Below are positions 1-12,000 of a stretch of DNA of 64,000 bases, piece by piece; the stretch's first letter is position 1, and every line of letters begins with the position of its first letter. This DNA comes from Romanomermis culicivorax (lineage: Eukaryota; Nematoda; Enoplea; Mermithida; Mermithidae): assembly GCA_963922205.1 (NCBI GenBank), contig CAWUHX010000128.1, positions 124,001 through 188,000 of the forward strand. Reading direction: 5' to 3'. Both the position numbers and the translations under genes were made by a program. Under the pieces are notes generated by a model, which saw only the letters and a program-made list of their open reading frames with translations, made no database searches and was not told the DNA's origin.

Positions 1-443
1 CCTAAATGGCGTTGGGGGCCTAACCTGGCAATTGGTGGCTATAGAGAGGTCTATAGTTGGTTCTCTGGAGTTGTCCTTGGGGTCTTGCTGTAGGGGTAAT
101 GGACAACGCTGCCAGGCTAGGTGCGACAATCCCCGAGTCCTGCTCAGTGAGAGTGGGGGACAGGGTCACCCGTAAAATGACCTAAATTATGGGACCCGAT
201 TATGAACCAGACAGCCCCTTTTAGCCCGAACCTGAGAGGTGGAGGCCCTACTTATCTGTGGAAACCTTGGGAAACCAACTCAGGAAGGATTTCCCAACAA
301 ATACCCACAAATAACAATAATCCCCTGAGAAGACTCACCTAGTCCTGTTTCTCAAGCGATTACGACGCAACGGGCGGCGGGTCCCTGGATGCTTTCGGTC
401 TTCTGGCACTGGGAGCGAGGGGTACGATCCTCAAACGTCCTAG
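1..443 (-). repeat. Partial third copy of the retroelement LTR, cut by window edge and gap
   Basis: This stretch matches the internal part of both full LTRs, beginning at the position equivalent to 1,244 and running to the assembly gap. It differs mainly by single-base length changes in short homopolymers (an extra G in a GGGG run near 104, an extra G near 155, a missing A near 303). Such changes can be real or can be uncorrected read errors at a contig end. It belongs either to a second element copy to the left or to an assembly duplication across the gap. Confidence 0.9.
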
Positions 444-543
444 NNNNNNNNNNNNNNNNNNNNNNNNNNNNNNNNNNNNNNNNNNNNNNNNNNNNNNNNN
501 NNNNNNNNNNNNNNNNNNNNNNNNNNNNNNNNNNNNNNNNNNN
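444..543. other. Assembly gap of exactly 100 N
   Basis: One hundred N in a row is a conventional placeholder for a gap of unknown size. The sequence to its left is LTR and the sequence to its right is unrelated AT-rich DNA, so the real gap should contain at least the rest of that LTR copy. Confidence 0.99.
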
Positions 544-1052
544 GAATTAATTTTATTCAAATGTTGATAATCTGAAATTTCTGAATTAGCTCCGCATTTA
601 TCATTTTTTGTACTGTGAATATTCTGACTTAGTTTTTGCTCAGATATTCCATTTTACATTTTTTCTTAAGGATTTCAAAATTTTGGTTTTTAACTAACAA
701 GTTCTGGCAATTTTCAATTTCGAATCTTGAATTCCTGATGAATCTTGTTTCGATTCTGGATCTTTCCTTTATAGTCTCTTCTTTTCAAATGCTTGTAACA
801 CAAAAATGCTGAAAGCAGGTACGCATGCAGATTTTCGTGTCGAGAGAATTATTAAAACGTTGCTTACTGTATGTTGGAATCGAATAACGGGCGACGGTAA
901 ACTGTGACTAAACTCGACAACTCTTAAAAATGTTTTCCGTCCACTGGGGCCAGAAATGGACAAAAAAATTTCTCACGGCTAGGAAATATTCGCTCTGGGC
1001 AGAGAAAGCTAAGCAAATAGGCAGGGATGCGCCAGATTTTTGAGATTTCAAC
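544..1052. other. AT-rich host flank left of the retroelement
   Basis: Ordinary AT-rich DNA between the gap and the retroelement. A 64-codon minus-strand frame (769-963) is open, but I recognise nothing in it and see no convincing splice context. A short EFSHSL-type peptide in it recurs in an open frame near 47.5 kb, which hints at a shared repeat or exon family. The last four bases (CAAC) are the left target-site duplication of the retroelement. Confidence 0.6.
1049..1052. repeat. Left 4-bp target-site duplication CAAC
   Basis: CAAC directly precedes the TGTCAC terminus. The identical CAAC follows the other terminus at 17,261-17,264. A 4-bp duplication is within the usual 4-6 bp for Ty3/gypsy integrases. 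Confidence 0.85.
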
Positions 1053-2502
1053 TGTCACATTTTATGCCATCCATGTCACGTGTATGACATGTGGATTTGG
1101 AAGAGCTGGGGAGGTTTGGGTATCTCATCAGGTGATACCGTGTTTTAGACGTCACATTGATGGTGAACCATATCAGATTGATCCTATTACAGTGAGTAAT
1201 AGGCTGTGACTCCTGATGGATACTGGCATTTTCCCCAGGATTCCCTAAATGGCGTTGGGGGCCTAACCTGGCAATTGGTGGCTATAGAGAGGTCTATAGT
1301 TGGTTCTCTGGAGTTGTCCTTGGGGTCTTGCTGTAGGGTAATGGACAACGCTGCCAGGCTAGGTGCGACAATCCCCGAGTCCTACTCAGTGAGAGTGGGG
1401 ACAGGGTCACCCGTAAAATGACCTAAATTATGGGACCCGATTATGAACCAGACAGCCCCTTTTAGCCCGAACCTGAGAGGTGGAGGCCCTACTTATCTGT
1501 GGAAACCTTGGGAAACCAACTCAGGAAGGATTTCCCAACAAATAACCCACAAATAACAATAATCCCCTGAGAAGACTCACCTAGTCCTGTTTCTCAAGCG
1601 ATTACGACGCAACGGGCGGCGGGTCCCTGGATGCTTTCGGTCTTCTGGCACTGGGAGCGAGGGGTACGATCCTCAAACGTCCTAGGCGGCGAGCGGCGGC
1701 GAGCGGGAGGGAGCGGGAGTGAGCGGGAGGCGAAACTCCAACGTTTAATTCACGAACCGGGGCGGTCGGACACCTGGCACTGATGGGCAGCGGGGTACGG
1801 TAGGCGGTGAGCGGCGGACGCAGTAAGTAACGCAAAAATATGCAAATTTATTTAGGATAATAGGCGGCGGACGCAGTCGAGTATATAAAAATATGTAAAT
1901 TAAGAAGGGCGGCGGACGCGAAGTGACAACTGGACGAAAAGCTTGGTGAACCCAAGAATGAGCGAAAAACTAAAGAAACATGTCCTTTTAAGGACATGTT
2001 TGGCTACAGCTGCAGCTTGGGCGGAGTTTCTCGGCGCTCGAGCTAACTTCTGCAGCTAGACGCGATGCAGAAGATGCCTATGAGCACATAGACATTTTTT
2101 CATTCACATGCGTTTAGCACTGAGGCCGGCTGCAGTGCCTATGCTAAGCATATGAACGTCTTTAGCTAAAACTTCTTAGCTAGTCGTTTTGCGTAACAAA
2201 AACGACGCTAATTTTTGATGATAAGAGGTGCGTGAGCGCACCAAAAATAGCCATGTGCTCGTGGAGCACGACTGGCGGAAGTTTTTAGCTAAAGGGCCTA
2301 CTGTAGCCCGCGTTTGTAAAGAAATAAAAATACAACAAAACGAAACATAGAAATGCATAAAAATATAAAAACGAACGTAAAATGCATGTGTAAAAATGAA
2401 ATAAACAAAAGCATGATCGGGTAATAAACAAAACATGAAAAATAACAAAATGTCGGCATGATCGGGATCACGTGACGTTGGAGAATTGAGCGGCACGTGA
2501 CA
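1053..2502 (-). repeat. 3' LTR of the retroelement
   Basis: In the element's orientation this is the downstream LTR. It matches the 15,810-17,260 copy almost base for base. I found a one-base A-run indel near 2,378 and six substitutions, all within the first ~55 bases (1,061-1,107). It contains a GC-rich block of GAGCGG/GAGCGGG-type repeats at 1,684-1,830 and three CACGTG palindromes close to its ends. An AATAAA on the element strand (1,852 to 1,847) could be its poly(A) signal. Confidence 0.95.
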
Positions 2503-3021
2503 CGGCGGTCCTTCGAAAAAGGGCGTCCTCGTCCTTGCAGTGGTCAGTAGTGAGGTTTTATGCGGCGTGTCCGTGGTCGTAGGTCATTCCAAGGTGTGAC
2601 GGCGAGAGTGGTCGAATAGGTCCGTTGGGTTGTCGGTGGATGAGGCCTTCTTTGATCGTAATTCGTTCGGTGGTATGGTGACCGGAGGTTGTTGATGCGT
2701 GGAGTTGCCGACATTGAATATCCTGTGCGAAGGTCTGGAACACAGAAAAGAAAAAATTTTCAGGGCAAGATGTAGGCTATCGCAGAGGATGCGCCCAGTG
2801 AGGTACAGATTGTCGGGCTATCGCAGAGGATGCACCCTGAGAGGTGTAGGCTATCGCGTGAGGATGCGCCTAAGGCGTGACGCTTAGGTTGCTGAACGCT
2901 CTCTTCTATCCACTAAGATCCAGCATGGACAAGAGTGGATACTTCGTGAGGGGCACGGCGGTCCTTCGAAAAAGGACGTCCTCGTCCGTAAGCGGGGACA
3001 ATGAAGAGAGTGCATCCTGAG
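2503..3021 (-). other. 3' untranslated region of the retroelement with internal repeats
   Basis: This lies between the pol stop codon (3,022-3,024) and the 3' LTR. It carries three degenerate copies of GGCTATCGCNNGAGGATGC spaced about 40 bp apart (about 2,774-2,870). A ~33-bp block touching the LTR (2,494-2,533) is repeated at 2,954-2,989 and can fold around GTCCTT..AAGGAC. A polypurine tract is expected immediately before the 3' LTR, but I see only a weak one (GAAGGACCGCCG on the element strand). Confidence 0.7.
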
Positions 3022-6000
3022 TTACGGGTCGGGGACCTCTGCATCAAGATGTGGGTCAATCAGATTCGGTGTAAAGTCCCGGCTTATTGATGGATACAAT
3101 AAGGGTGCCGAATCCGTTACCTGTGAAGTGGGAGGTGTATCCTCTGCTTCACTTGGTTGTTCAGGGGACACGTAAAGTCGAAGCTGGTTGACATGTACAG
3201 TGTCTTCCTGATCCATCTCGAGACGAAGTGTGACATTGGGATATGCCACACTTGTTACAAGGTAGGGTCCATCGTAGATGGGCAGCAATTTAGGAGTGAG
3301 TCCACGTTTGCTGGAGGTGCGCAGTTTGAGCACCTGGTCCCCTACTTTGTACGAGACATCATGTGCCCTCCGGTCGTACGACCGTGCATAGGCTTCCTGT
3401 GCTTTCTCAATCCGACTCTGGATTAAGGTTAACGCATTCGTGAAATGACGTTTGACCTCCATATCATATGAGGAAACATTAATGATATGGGCCGGAGGGT
3501 TGAATGAGAGCGCGGCGTCAACAGGGAGCATGGGTGTGCGACCGTACATGAGTTCAAAGGGCGAGTACCCTGTTGACTCATTCATGCTGATATTGACGGC
3601 AAACACAGCGTATGGTAGGTGTTCATCCCAATCAGTATGTCCTTGATGAACATACATACGTAGCCGTGTGGCTAGCGTCTGATTAGCTCTTTCCACTTCG
3701 CCGTTGGTCATCGGGTGATAGGCGGTAGAGTGGATTTTCTTCGTCGCGCAGATCGCAGTGATTTCAGTCATCAGTTTTGATGTGAAATCAGTGCCACGAT
3801 CTGACTGAAGGATCTGCGGTGCCCCGTGCCGGCAGACAATTTGCGTTACAAACAGCCGGGCTATGGTGTTCGCAGTAATGTCCGGAGTGGCGAAAGCCTC
3901 GACCCATTTCGTAAAGTAGTCGATAAAGACTACGATGAAACGGTTGCCAGCTTCGCTAGTGGTCATTGGTCCCATGCAGTCGACACCTACCCGGTGAAAC
4001 GGTCCCGTGATGGTGATAGGTTTCAGGGTCGCAGTGGTTTTCTGTCGAGCGGGCTTATTCCGTTGGCAAAGATCACACCGCTGACAGAAGGACTTGACAT
4101 CCCGACTGAGGGAGGGCCAGTGGTATCTGCGAGCAATGAGCCGCGCAGTACGTTTAGCACCGAAATGTCCAGCTAAGATGTCATCGTGATGGGCCCGGAT
4201 AATGGTAGTAACCATGGATCTGGGTATGACGATCTTATTGGACTCGCCTGTCCATTTCTGAAGGACGTTATCCAACAGATGGTAGCCTCGCACATCATTC
4301 TGGTCGCCCAGAGGCTTAAGAGAGCGAATGATGTCGGCTAATTCCGGATCCTCCAGCTGAGCAGCGAAAAGGTCGGGGTGCTGCGCACCGACGGATATCT
4401 CGGCATAAGACTCTGATCGTACCGGGCGCTCCGCGCCAACAGTGATCGGTGCTGAATTACTTGAACGCGCCAGGTGCTGCACACCATCGGTCAAGGTCCT
4501 TGATCTCGCCAGGTGCTGCGCACCATCGGTGATCATCATAACGTGCCCCTCAGGTCTGTAAAGGGGAGTATCATCAATACTCTGACCGGTGAGGGAGTTA
4601 GGATCCGGCAGGCGTGATAATGCGTCAGCATTACCATTAGACTGACCTTTTCGCGGCCGAATTGTCAGTTTGAATTCGGCGAGCGCGAGTCCCCACCGAG
4701 CGATCCGAGCAGAGGGGTTAGGCTTCTCCAACACTGCTTTGACCGCGGTATGGTCAGTCTGAACGACCACCTCGTGCTGGAAGAGGTATGGTCGAAAGTG
4801 CTTGACGAAATGGACAACAGCGAGAGTCTCCAGTTCTGTAATGGAGTAGTTCTTCTCGGCCGCTGTTAACCCTCGGCTGGCGTACGCGACAGGATGGTCG
4901 TATCCATTTTCGTCTAACTGGCTAAGAACCGCTCCTATCCCCGAAATACTCGCATCAGTTTGAAGGATAAAGGATTTCGAAAAGTCCGGATGGCGCAGGA
5001 TAGGAGGGTTGGTCAGCAGGCGGCGGAGTTCATCGAACGCCTCCTGCTGAGGTTTTGACCACTGGAAAGTAGTTTCCTTCCGTAAGAGCTTGGTTAGTGG
5101 CTCGCTGAGCCGGGCACAACCAGGGATGAAACGCCTGTAGTAAGACACGAGGCCTAGGAAGGACTTGATGTCTTTGGCGTTTTGTGGAATGGGTAGGTTT
5201 TGGACGGCGGCCAGCTTGGCTTGGTCAGGTTCTAGGCCGCTCTGTGAGATGCGATAGCCTAGGTACTCTACCTCCGAGTGCGAAAATTTGCACTTGCTCA
5301 GTCTGAGCTTCATTCCACCCCGGCGAAGACGGGCGAACACATCTGCCAGGCGCTCAAGCATTTGGGTGTGAGAGTTCCCGAACACCAAAATGTCGTCGAG
5401 ATAAGTCAGAACCGTGCGCCATTGGATTCCAGTAAGGAGGAGGTCCATAAGGCGTTGAAATGTCCCTGGCGCGTTGCATAAACCGAAAGGCAAATAATTG
5501 AATTCGAATAATCCAATAGGCGTATTAAAAGCCGTCTTTTCCTTATCGGCCTCGGCAATCGGGATTGACCAATAAGCGTTAGCCTGGTCAAGGGTAGTGA
5601 AATACTTCATACCCTTGAGTGTGTCGAGGATGTCATCTATCCGTGGGAGAGGGTAGACATCCTTTTTCGTGACCTCGTTAAGACCACGAAAGTCAACACA
5701 CATACGGTGAGAACCGTTTTTCTTGCGCACCAGGACAGTATTAGTAGCCCACGGAGACGTGCTGGGCCGAATAATACCTTTCTCCTGGAGCGCCTTGACC
5801 TCCTGCATGATGAGATCCTTTTCCTTAGGTGAGGACCGGTAAGGAAAACGGCGGACTGGGCGGGCATCACCCGTGCTGATTTCGTGCTGGACGAGATCAG
5901 TGGAACCTGTGTCCTTTTCATCAAGAGCATAAAGGTCGGTGTATGCAACCAGCAGGTCGAGTAAGGCTGCCCGGTCCCGAGGGGAGATGTCCGGTGAGAT

Positions 6001-9000
6001 TACAGCATTGGCCTCGACCCACTGACGATCGAGGACGGTGTCTGAGTCGACCGGTGATTCCCGTGAGGGCTCACAATGCATTTGCACATGACCGATGGTC
6101 GTGTGTGGGTAGAGAACCACGGAATGAGTACTCGGGTTGACTACCTGAAGCGGTATGTGACCGTTGGTCACGGTACTGACGCTTCCAGCAAAATATACGT
6201 GTCGTTGAGACCCGGTGAGGTGCTTCGGAAAGAAGGCCACCTCAGGCACGTTCGTATAGATTGGTGGGACAGGGACAGTGAATCGTGTCAGTGAGCGAGG
6301 CTCTAGAATCACCAAGTCCTTCAGGGGCAAAGCGCCGCGGGCAGAAGGTGGGCTGTGGATGAGACCGTCACAGGGGATTCTACTCTCTTTGAACTGGAGG
6401 AAAGATTTCTCCCAGTTCAAACTGACACAATTGAACCGGCCGAGGAAGTTGGTTCCTAGGACCAGTTCAGCTGAACAGTTCTCCTGTATTTGGACCTGAA
6501 TCCGTTCAGAGACATCAGCCACTGTAACTGTGATGTAGGCTGCTCCTAGCAGTGGGATCGGGGACCCGTTGGCTGCGATAGGGCGTGCCCTGGTTGGTGA
6601 TAGTGACAAGTTGGGCAGCTGGGCCGCTAACTTGTGGTCCAAGAGTGAGAAAACAGCTCCTGTGTCGACCAGTGCCTTGGCTTCTACCCAGTTGTTGAGG
6701 AGAACTTTGATATGGGGTGTCCGAATATCATTTGGGTAAAAAGCCGTGACCACATGACCGGAATCAGGTGTGGTGGCACCACTAACATGTTTGGTCTTAC
6801 CGGACCGCTTTGGAATCGGCAGTCCCGTACGACGTAGGAGGCCTACTAGAGCGTATCCGACGGAGGGTTCCGGGTCATTCAGAAGGGTGGACTCATCCTG
6901 TACTGTTAGTATGTGGTCTGAGTGATCCTTCGGACTCTGAGTAGCTCCTAGTGATTCAACCTCGGTGTCCGATAGCGGAGGCGCGTTTGGCACGGGTGAT
7001 GTCGGAGCATCTGAATCACTTGGCTCACGGTATCGGCCCTTCTCTAGCGTTACTGGAGAGGTTCCAGGCGGAGGTCGAGGGCAACCTGACCCGTGCAAGG
7101 TCGACAGATGACGACTTGCCCGTCTAGAAGAGGCCCGGGATCCCCTAGTTGACCCACGTGATGAGGCAACTGAGGAGGCCCGTGAGTGTGGCCGAGAGAT
7201 GGACGAAGCCCTGGACCGCGATCGTGATCCCGACCTGTGTGAGTTTCGCGAGAGAGCACGGGTGTTCTCCCACCAGGGGTCGATCTGGTCAATCTCCGGC
7301 GTGGTCAGCAGGAGGGGTAATTCTACCGCGTCCAGCCGACAAACATTACGTTGGTAGTCAAACATAATGTTCTTGAACTGTTCTAAGAAGTCCAGTCCGA
7401 GTATGAGGTCAACAGGTGCCCAGAAGGGAGACGTAGTCTTGCACACATGGAGATGTACATCGATCCGTGTGTTCGGCTGGCGGTTTCCGGGCAACATGAT
7501 TTCATATGGTCCCGAAAGGATGGTATGAACGGCTTTACCATTGATGCTCATCAATGGGTTAAAGTCGTGATGTTGCTGGAACGCCATGACCGCCTTCGGA
7601 CTTTCTTTAGCCAAGGCCTTATGAAGGCGTTGGCTAATGATAGTACGTGGGCAACCCGTGTCAAGGAAAGCAGGAGTTTCCTTGGTGTCCAGCAGCACGA
7701 CAAAGCACGGTGTGATTCGGTCAAGCTGGGAGGGTACATCGTTTTGCACGTAGTGAAAACCGACCCAGCGTTGGACTTTGCGGTAAAGACCCAACGGGGA
7801 GAAACGGCTAACAAACCTGACCTGTTTGCTCCGCAGACGGTAGCTGAGATAATAAGATACACCAAGATAGGCAAGGTATCCGGCACCGATCAGCACTGTC
7901 AGGGTAATTAGGATGTTAAAGATCAACTGGACCGGCCCGCTCAGGACAGCATGCAAGCCCTGGGCGAGGGTGTGCTCTTGACCCGTAATAACATGGTTTG
8001 CTGCCAAACCGACACCTTCCAGAGAGGCCTTGATGTCGGTTCCTACCCCTGCAAAGGCCTGGTAGATGGCGTCTGGTTGCAGGGATAGACCAGCGGTAAA
8101 GTTCACCAGCCGGTTGAGTACCGCTTCAATTTGCTCAGTCTTGTAAACGTACTGTTTAAAGAAGGCAAAGTTTGAAGGGGTCATCGCCAACTGGTCATGG
8201 AAGAGCGCCGGTGCCTCAAAGTGAGTGATGTTGAAGCGCTGCTTCCAGAAGAGTTCCAGTGGGATGTGGCTCACATGGACCGCGCCAGACTCAGTAAACC
8301 AGCCCGAGCGATTTCGGAAAATCCCCGTAAAGTGGTGATGACACGGCACAATTGGGCTTGATTTAATGAGATCCGGACCACCGGGGGTGGCGAAGTAGAT
8401 GGTGCCGCCAACCTGCACAGGTAAGTACTTGTAGCAAACGTTCCCCACTCGGTACGAATGGTAAACGTAGGTGGCGTTGACCTTCTGACACGGCCATATT
8501 GTCAGCGCATCGCCTGTGAATTCCGCCGTCAGGTCATTCCTCTGGAGGAATGCCCGGGCACCCAGGGTAGGGTCGAAGCGAAGCAACTGCCAAGTCAGAT
8601 CAAGATAGCGTTGAGCGTGAGAGCAAAGCTCAAGCCACGTGAACCGGAAACCGTTAATTTCCGACTCCTTGATCTGCTGAGCCAGATAGTTCAGCTTGGC
8701 ATTGACAGGATCGGGACGGCTGTCCGTTGCCACTCTGAACATGTTTTGGGTCAAATTGTATCTCCCGTGGATGCGAAGGAGAAGACCCTGATCCGTCCGG
8801 ACTGTGGTGGAACGTAGTTCTGGGCACAGTTGGAAGACACGGGAGTTTCCCGGGATCTTGAGGGCAACCTGCAGATCATCGATGATGACGTGGTTCCCTG
8901 ACATGGACGCAGTGTAATTTCCCTTGGGGTGATAATGACACCGCGCCGTGAAGTTTTGTGCAGGCCAGACAATGACCCCGTCTAGGGTAGTGCACTGGCC

Positions 9001-12000
9001 TGCAGTGGGACTGCATCCACCTACATCGCCTAAGGTGCTCAGGGCCGTAGTGCCGTCCCACGAAGCGACTTGTCCCTCCTCGATGAAGAGGTTAGTCACT
9101 GTCTTGCAGACGTCGCTGCAGCACCATTCGTACATCACTTCCAATGTTTGGTTTGTGCTATAAAAGCCAGGGCGAATGCCGACAAGTTTTTGTGAACCAA
9201 ACATTTTAGTGCGATGTGCTAGCGTGCATGCCGCAGGCGCTAAGTGCTGAGTGGTGATGACGTCTGCAGTGATGCCCCTAGAGCCGAAGAAACCAGTGTT
9301 GGTGCAGACTTTGCGGGAGCGCAATGTGCATTTCCACGCTGTGGTTGTAATCGGGTCTGAGCTAGGGACATACACCGTAACATTCATGCGCCGCGGGCTC
9401 CATGAAGATTGCGGTGGTTTACACTCTACACGCTGGGGTAACTCAAGTGGATGTCCGCTTCTTGAGAGACCGCAAAATTGATACTGAGCCGCCGGTGCTG
9501 ACAAACTCACCCCTAGAAACAGTGATGCTACCAAGGTCAATTTTATTGTCAAAAACAACTGTACAAACGTAATTTGTAAGTGTTCACTCAATTTCACAAA
9601 TCTGGCCTGAGGGGCAGTGTCAGATTTCTTCTTCGTCGCTGTCGGACGAGATTGGTTCCTGGTCGGGGAAATCGAGGACCAATTCACCGCTGGGGAGGAT
9701 CTCCCGAAGGGTACCGACTTTCGGCGACCGTGGGTTGACTGCCGTTGGGAACGGTGATGTTTCGACAATGCTGACATCCTCATTAACTGGACGTAAGGTC
9801 TCGTCGACGGCCATGGGTTCGACGACGGGCGACTTGGTCGCGGCGGTCGGAGATGTCGTTTGGGCTGGTGCCGGCGATGTGGTCTGGGCTGTTGCCGGCG
9901 GTGTAGGATCATTTGCGGGTTCCTTGGCCGGGGGCGAGGAAGCAGTAATGTCCATCTTAGTTGGCGATGTCGCGGCAACAGGTGGTGCTGCTGCCGGTGA
10001 TGTAGCGGCGGCAGCAGGCAGGAGGATCCGACTGGCCTGTTCGACTGCTCGGCGGACGGCGTCGACTGAAGGCGAGGATGGCTCCCCGTCCAATAAGAAC
10101 TTCTCGACGGGCGAGATGGTGATAGTCCCATTGGCAATGAACTCGAGTGCCCGGCGGGCGACGTCGGGTCGTAATAGGCGCATCGAGACGGGTGCTGCAA
10201 GCACGACGTCGGCGGCCGTGAGCGCTTCGACATTTGATGGCTCGTTGAGGAGAGTCCACGGCAAATGCGGGTATTTCTTGGCCAGGTCGACTGACCAGAT
10301 GGCCAACATCGCGTCTTGGACGGGCGATGGCGCTGTGAACAAGAAATCAATAGAGTCGTGGACTGGGAGAGATTCCTGGTTCCTACTCTAGGATCACCTG
10401 AAGAAGAAGGTAGTATACCTGACAAATTCATGGGCTCGACCTGGTCGAGGACTTCCGTAGCCGAATCCGTGGGGATCGAAGGCGGTGGTCCTGGAGGGAC
10501 GATGCGGGCCGGTGGCGCCGAAGACGTCGTATTTGCGGCTGGAGCTGGCTCGGCAGTCTTGAGTTTAGGAATGCGATACGATGCGAGGATGTTAGCGTGG
10601 CCAACAAACTGCGGTGTCGTCGAGGGGTCCAGAGTGACCGGCATCGCATACTTTGGTGGTGGTGGTGGCAGCGGTATGTCCGATACGTTCATCGGTACGG
10701 GTACCTGGGCTGCTTGGACCACTGAAAATTCAATACTGATTACGCAGACAGGATAACACTGTTGTGAAGAATCTGTCAGGTGTTCAGCAAGTGCCTCATC
10801 ATCCAGGTCAAGAGGATCTGGATGGGGAGGGCCATCGGTAGCCCCAACGGCGTTGTTGCGGCGTATGGGCTGCCGATAATGGTTTCCTGTCCCGTTGGGA
10901 GGGTGATAACCATTTCTTTGATGATACACATTTGTCCCCTGGGAAGAATAACCAGTATCTTGGTAGACATTCTCACCCGTGTTTGCCGGATTGCGCTGCG
11001 GACAGGCAGTTGATCGGTGCACTCGCACTTGACGACAATGAGGGCATGGCCTATCACATCGGTCCGTGGGGTGGGCACGTGTACGGCAAAAATAACAGCG
11101 ACCACCGTTAGCGGCGTTGTTATCGGGGGCGGCACCGGTGGGACGCTGGGCCCGGCAGTCGGCGTCGCTATGTGTACACAGTCCGTGGAAGGAGCACGTT
11201 TGAAGGTGTGCTCCCGACGAGCGTCGCCCGGCGGACTGATTTGGTGTCGACGGCTGTGGAGGCGGCGTCTGTTGGATTGGCGCGGGTGCACGTTGCTGGG
11301 CCGTGAGCTTCACTACGTGGGCCGTGAGCCTGGCCATTTCCTGTTTCAAGCGGCGAACCTCATCGGCGGAGGATGACGACGTTGGAGCGTTGCTCTGACG
11401 ACCGTTTGCGCTTCTGTTAGGCATATCGGGATTATATCCGGCGTGTTTAGGTTCTGAAGAGAAAACGGCGTTAGATGGAGCAGTGTACCGGATCTCGTCC
11501 CGAAAGATTTGGGATTCTGCGTAACAGGCTGCCTTGAGTGTCTCTTCAAGAGTCGTGAACTCCCTAAACTTGATACTATCTCGGAGGACCGGCTTCAGTC
11601 CCCGCAGAAAGATAGGTTTGATGATAGAATCTCGGACATCCGTCGCGAGATCTGGATACGCTACCCTGGATAGTCTCTTGAGGTGCTCAAGGTAGACTAT
11701 CGCGGACTCTGTCGGCTTCTGCAGTCGATCTTGGATCAGCTGCTGATGCAGATCAGAGTCGCGCCCTACCGGAAAATCTCTCCGTAGAAAAGCCGTAAAC
11801 TCTTCGTAGCGGGTAGGTATTGGAGTGCTGCTGCTAAAGTCCCGGTAGGAGGCGAGAGCAGGACCCGTGAGGCATGACTCCAGAAAGGCGATTTTATACG
11901 CATGATCCGTTTCGCTTACACCCTGGAGTGTAAAGAAACGAGTAAGATGCGACATAAAATCGGTGATAGACTCACCAAAAGCACCGGAGAAGGTGGGAGG

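Noticed and set aside
769..963. 64-codon minus-strand frame as a gene
   Set aside because: No domain, no clear splice sites, and only a weak shared peptide with 47.5 kb. Kept as a note, not called.
1602..1835. LTR-encoded 77-codon protein (also at 16,359-16,592)
   Set aside because: It lies over the GC-rich repeat block, has no recognisable domain, and its presence in both LTRs is only copy identity.
9620..10342. Long frame's Arg/Ser/Pro/His-rich stretch as a genuine RNA-binding domain
   Set aside because: The other frame over the same bases looks like a normal folded protein plus a Thr/Pro tail, so the Arg/Ser/Pro stretch is best explained as an out-of-frame reading of GC-rich DNA.
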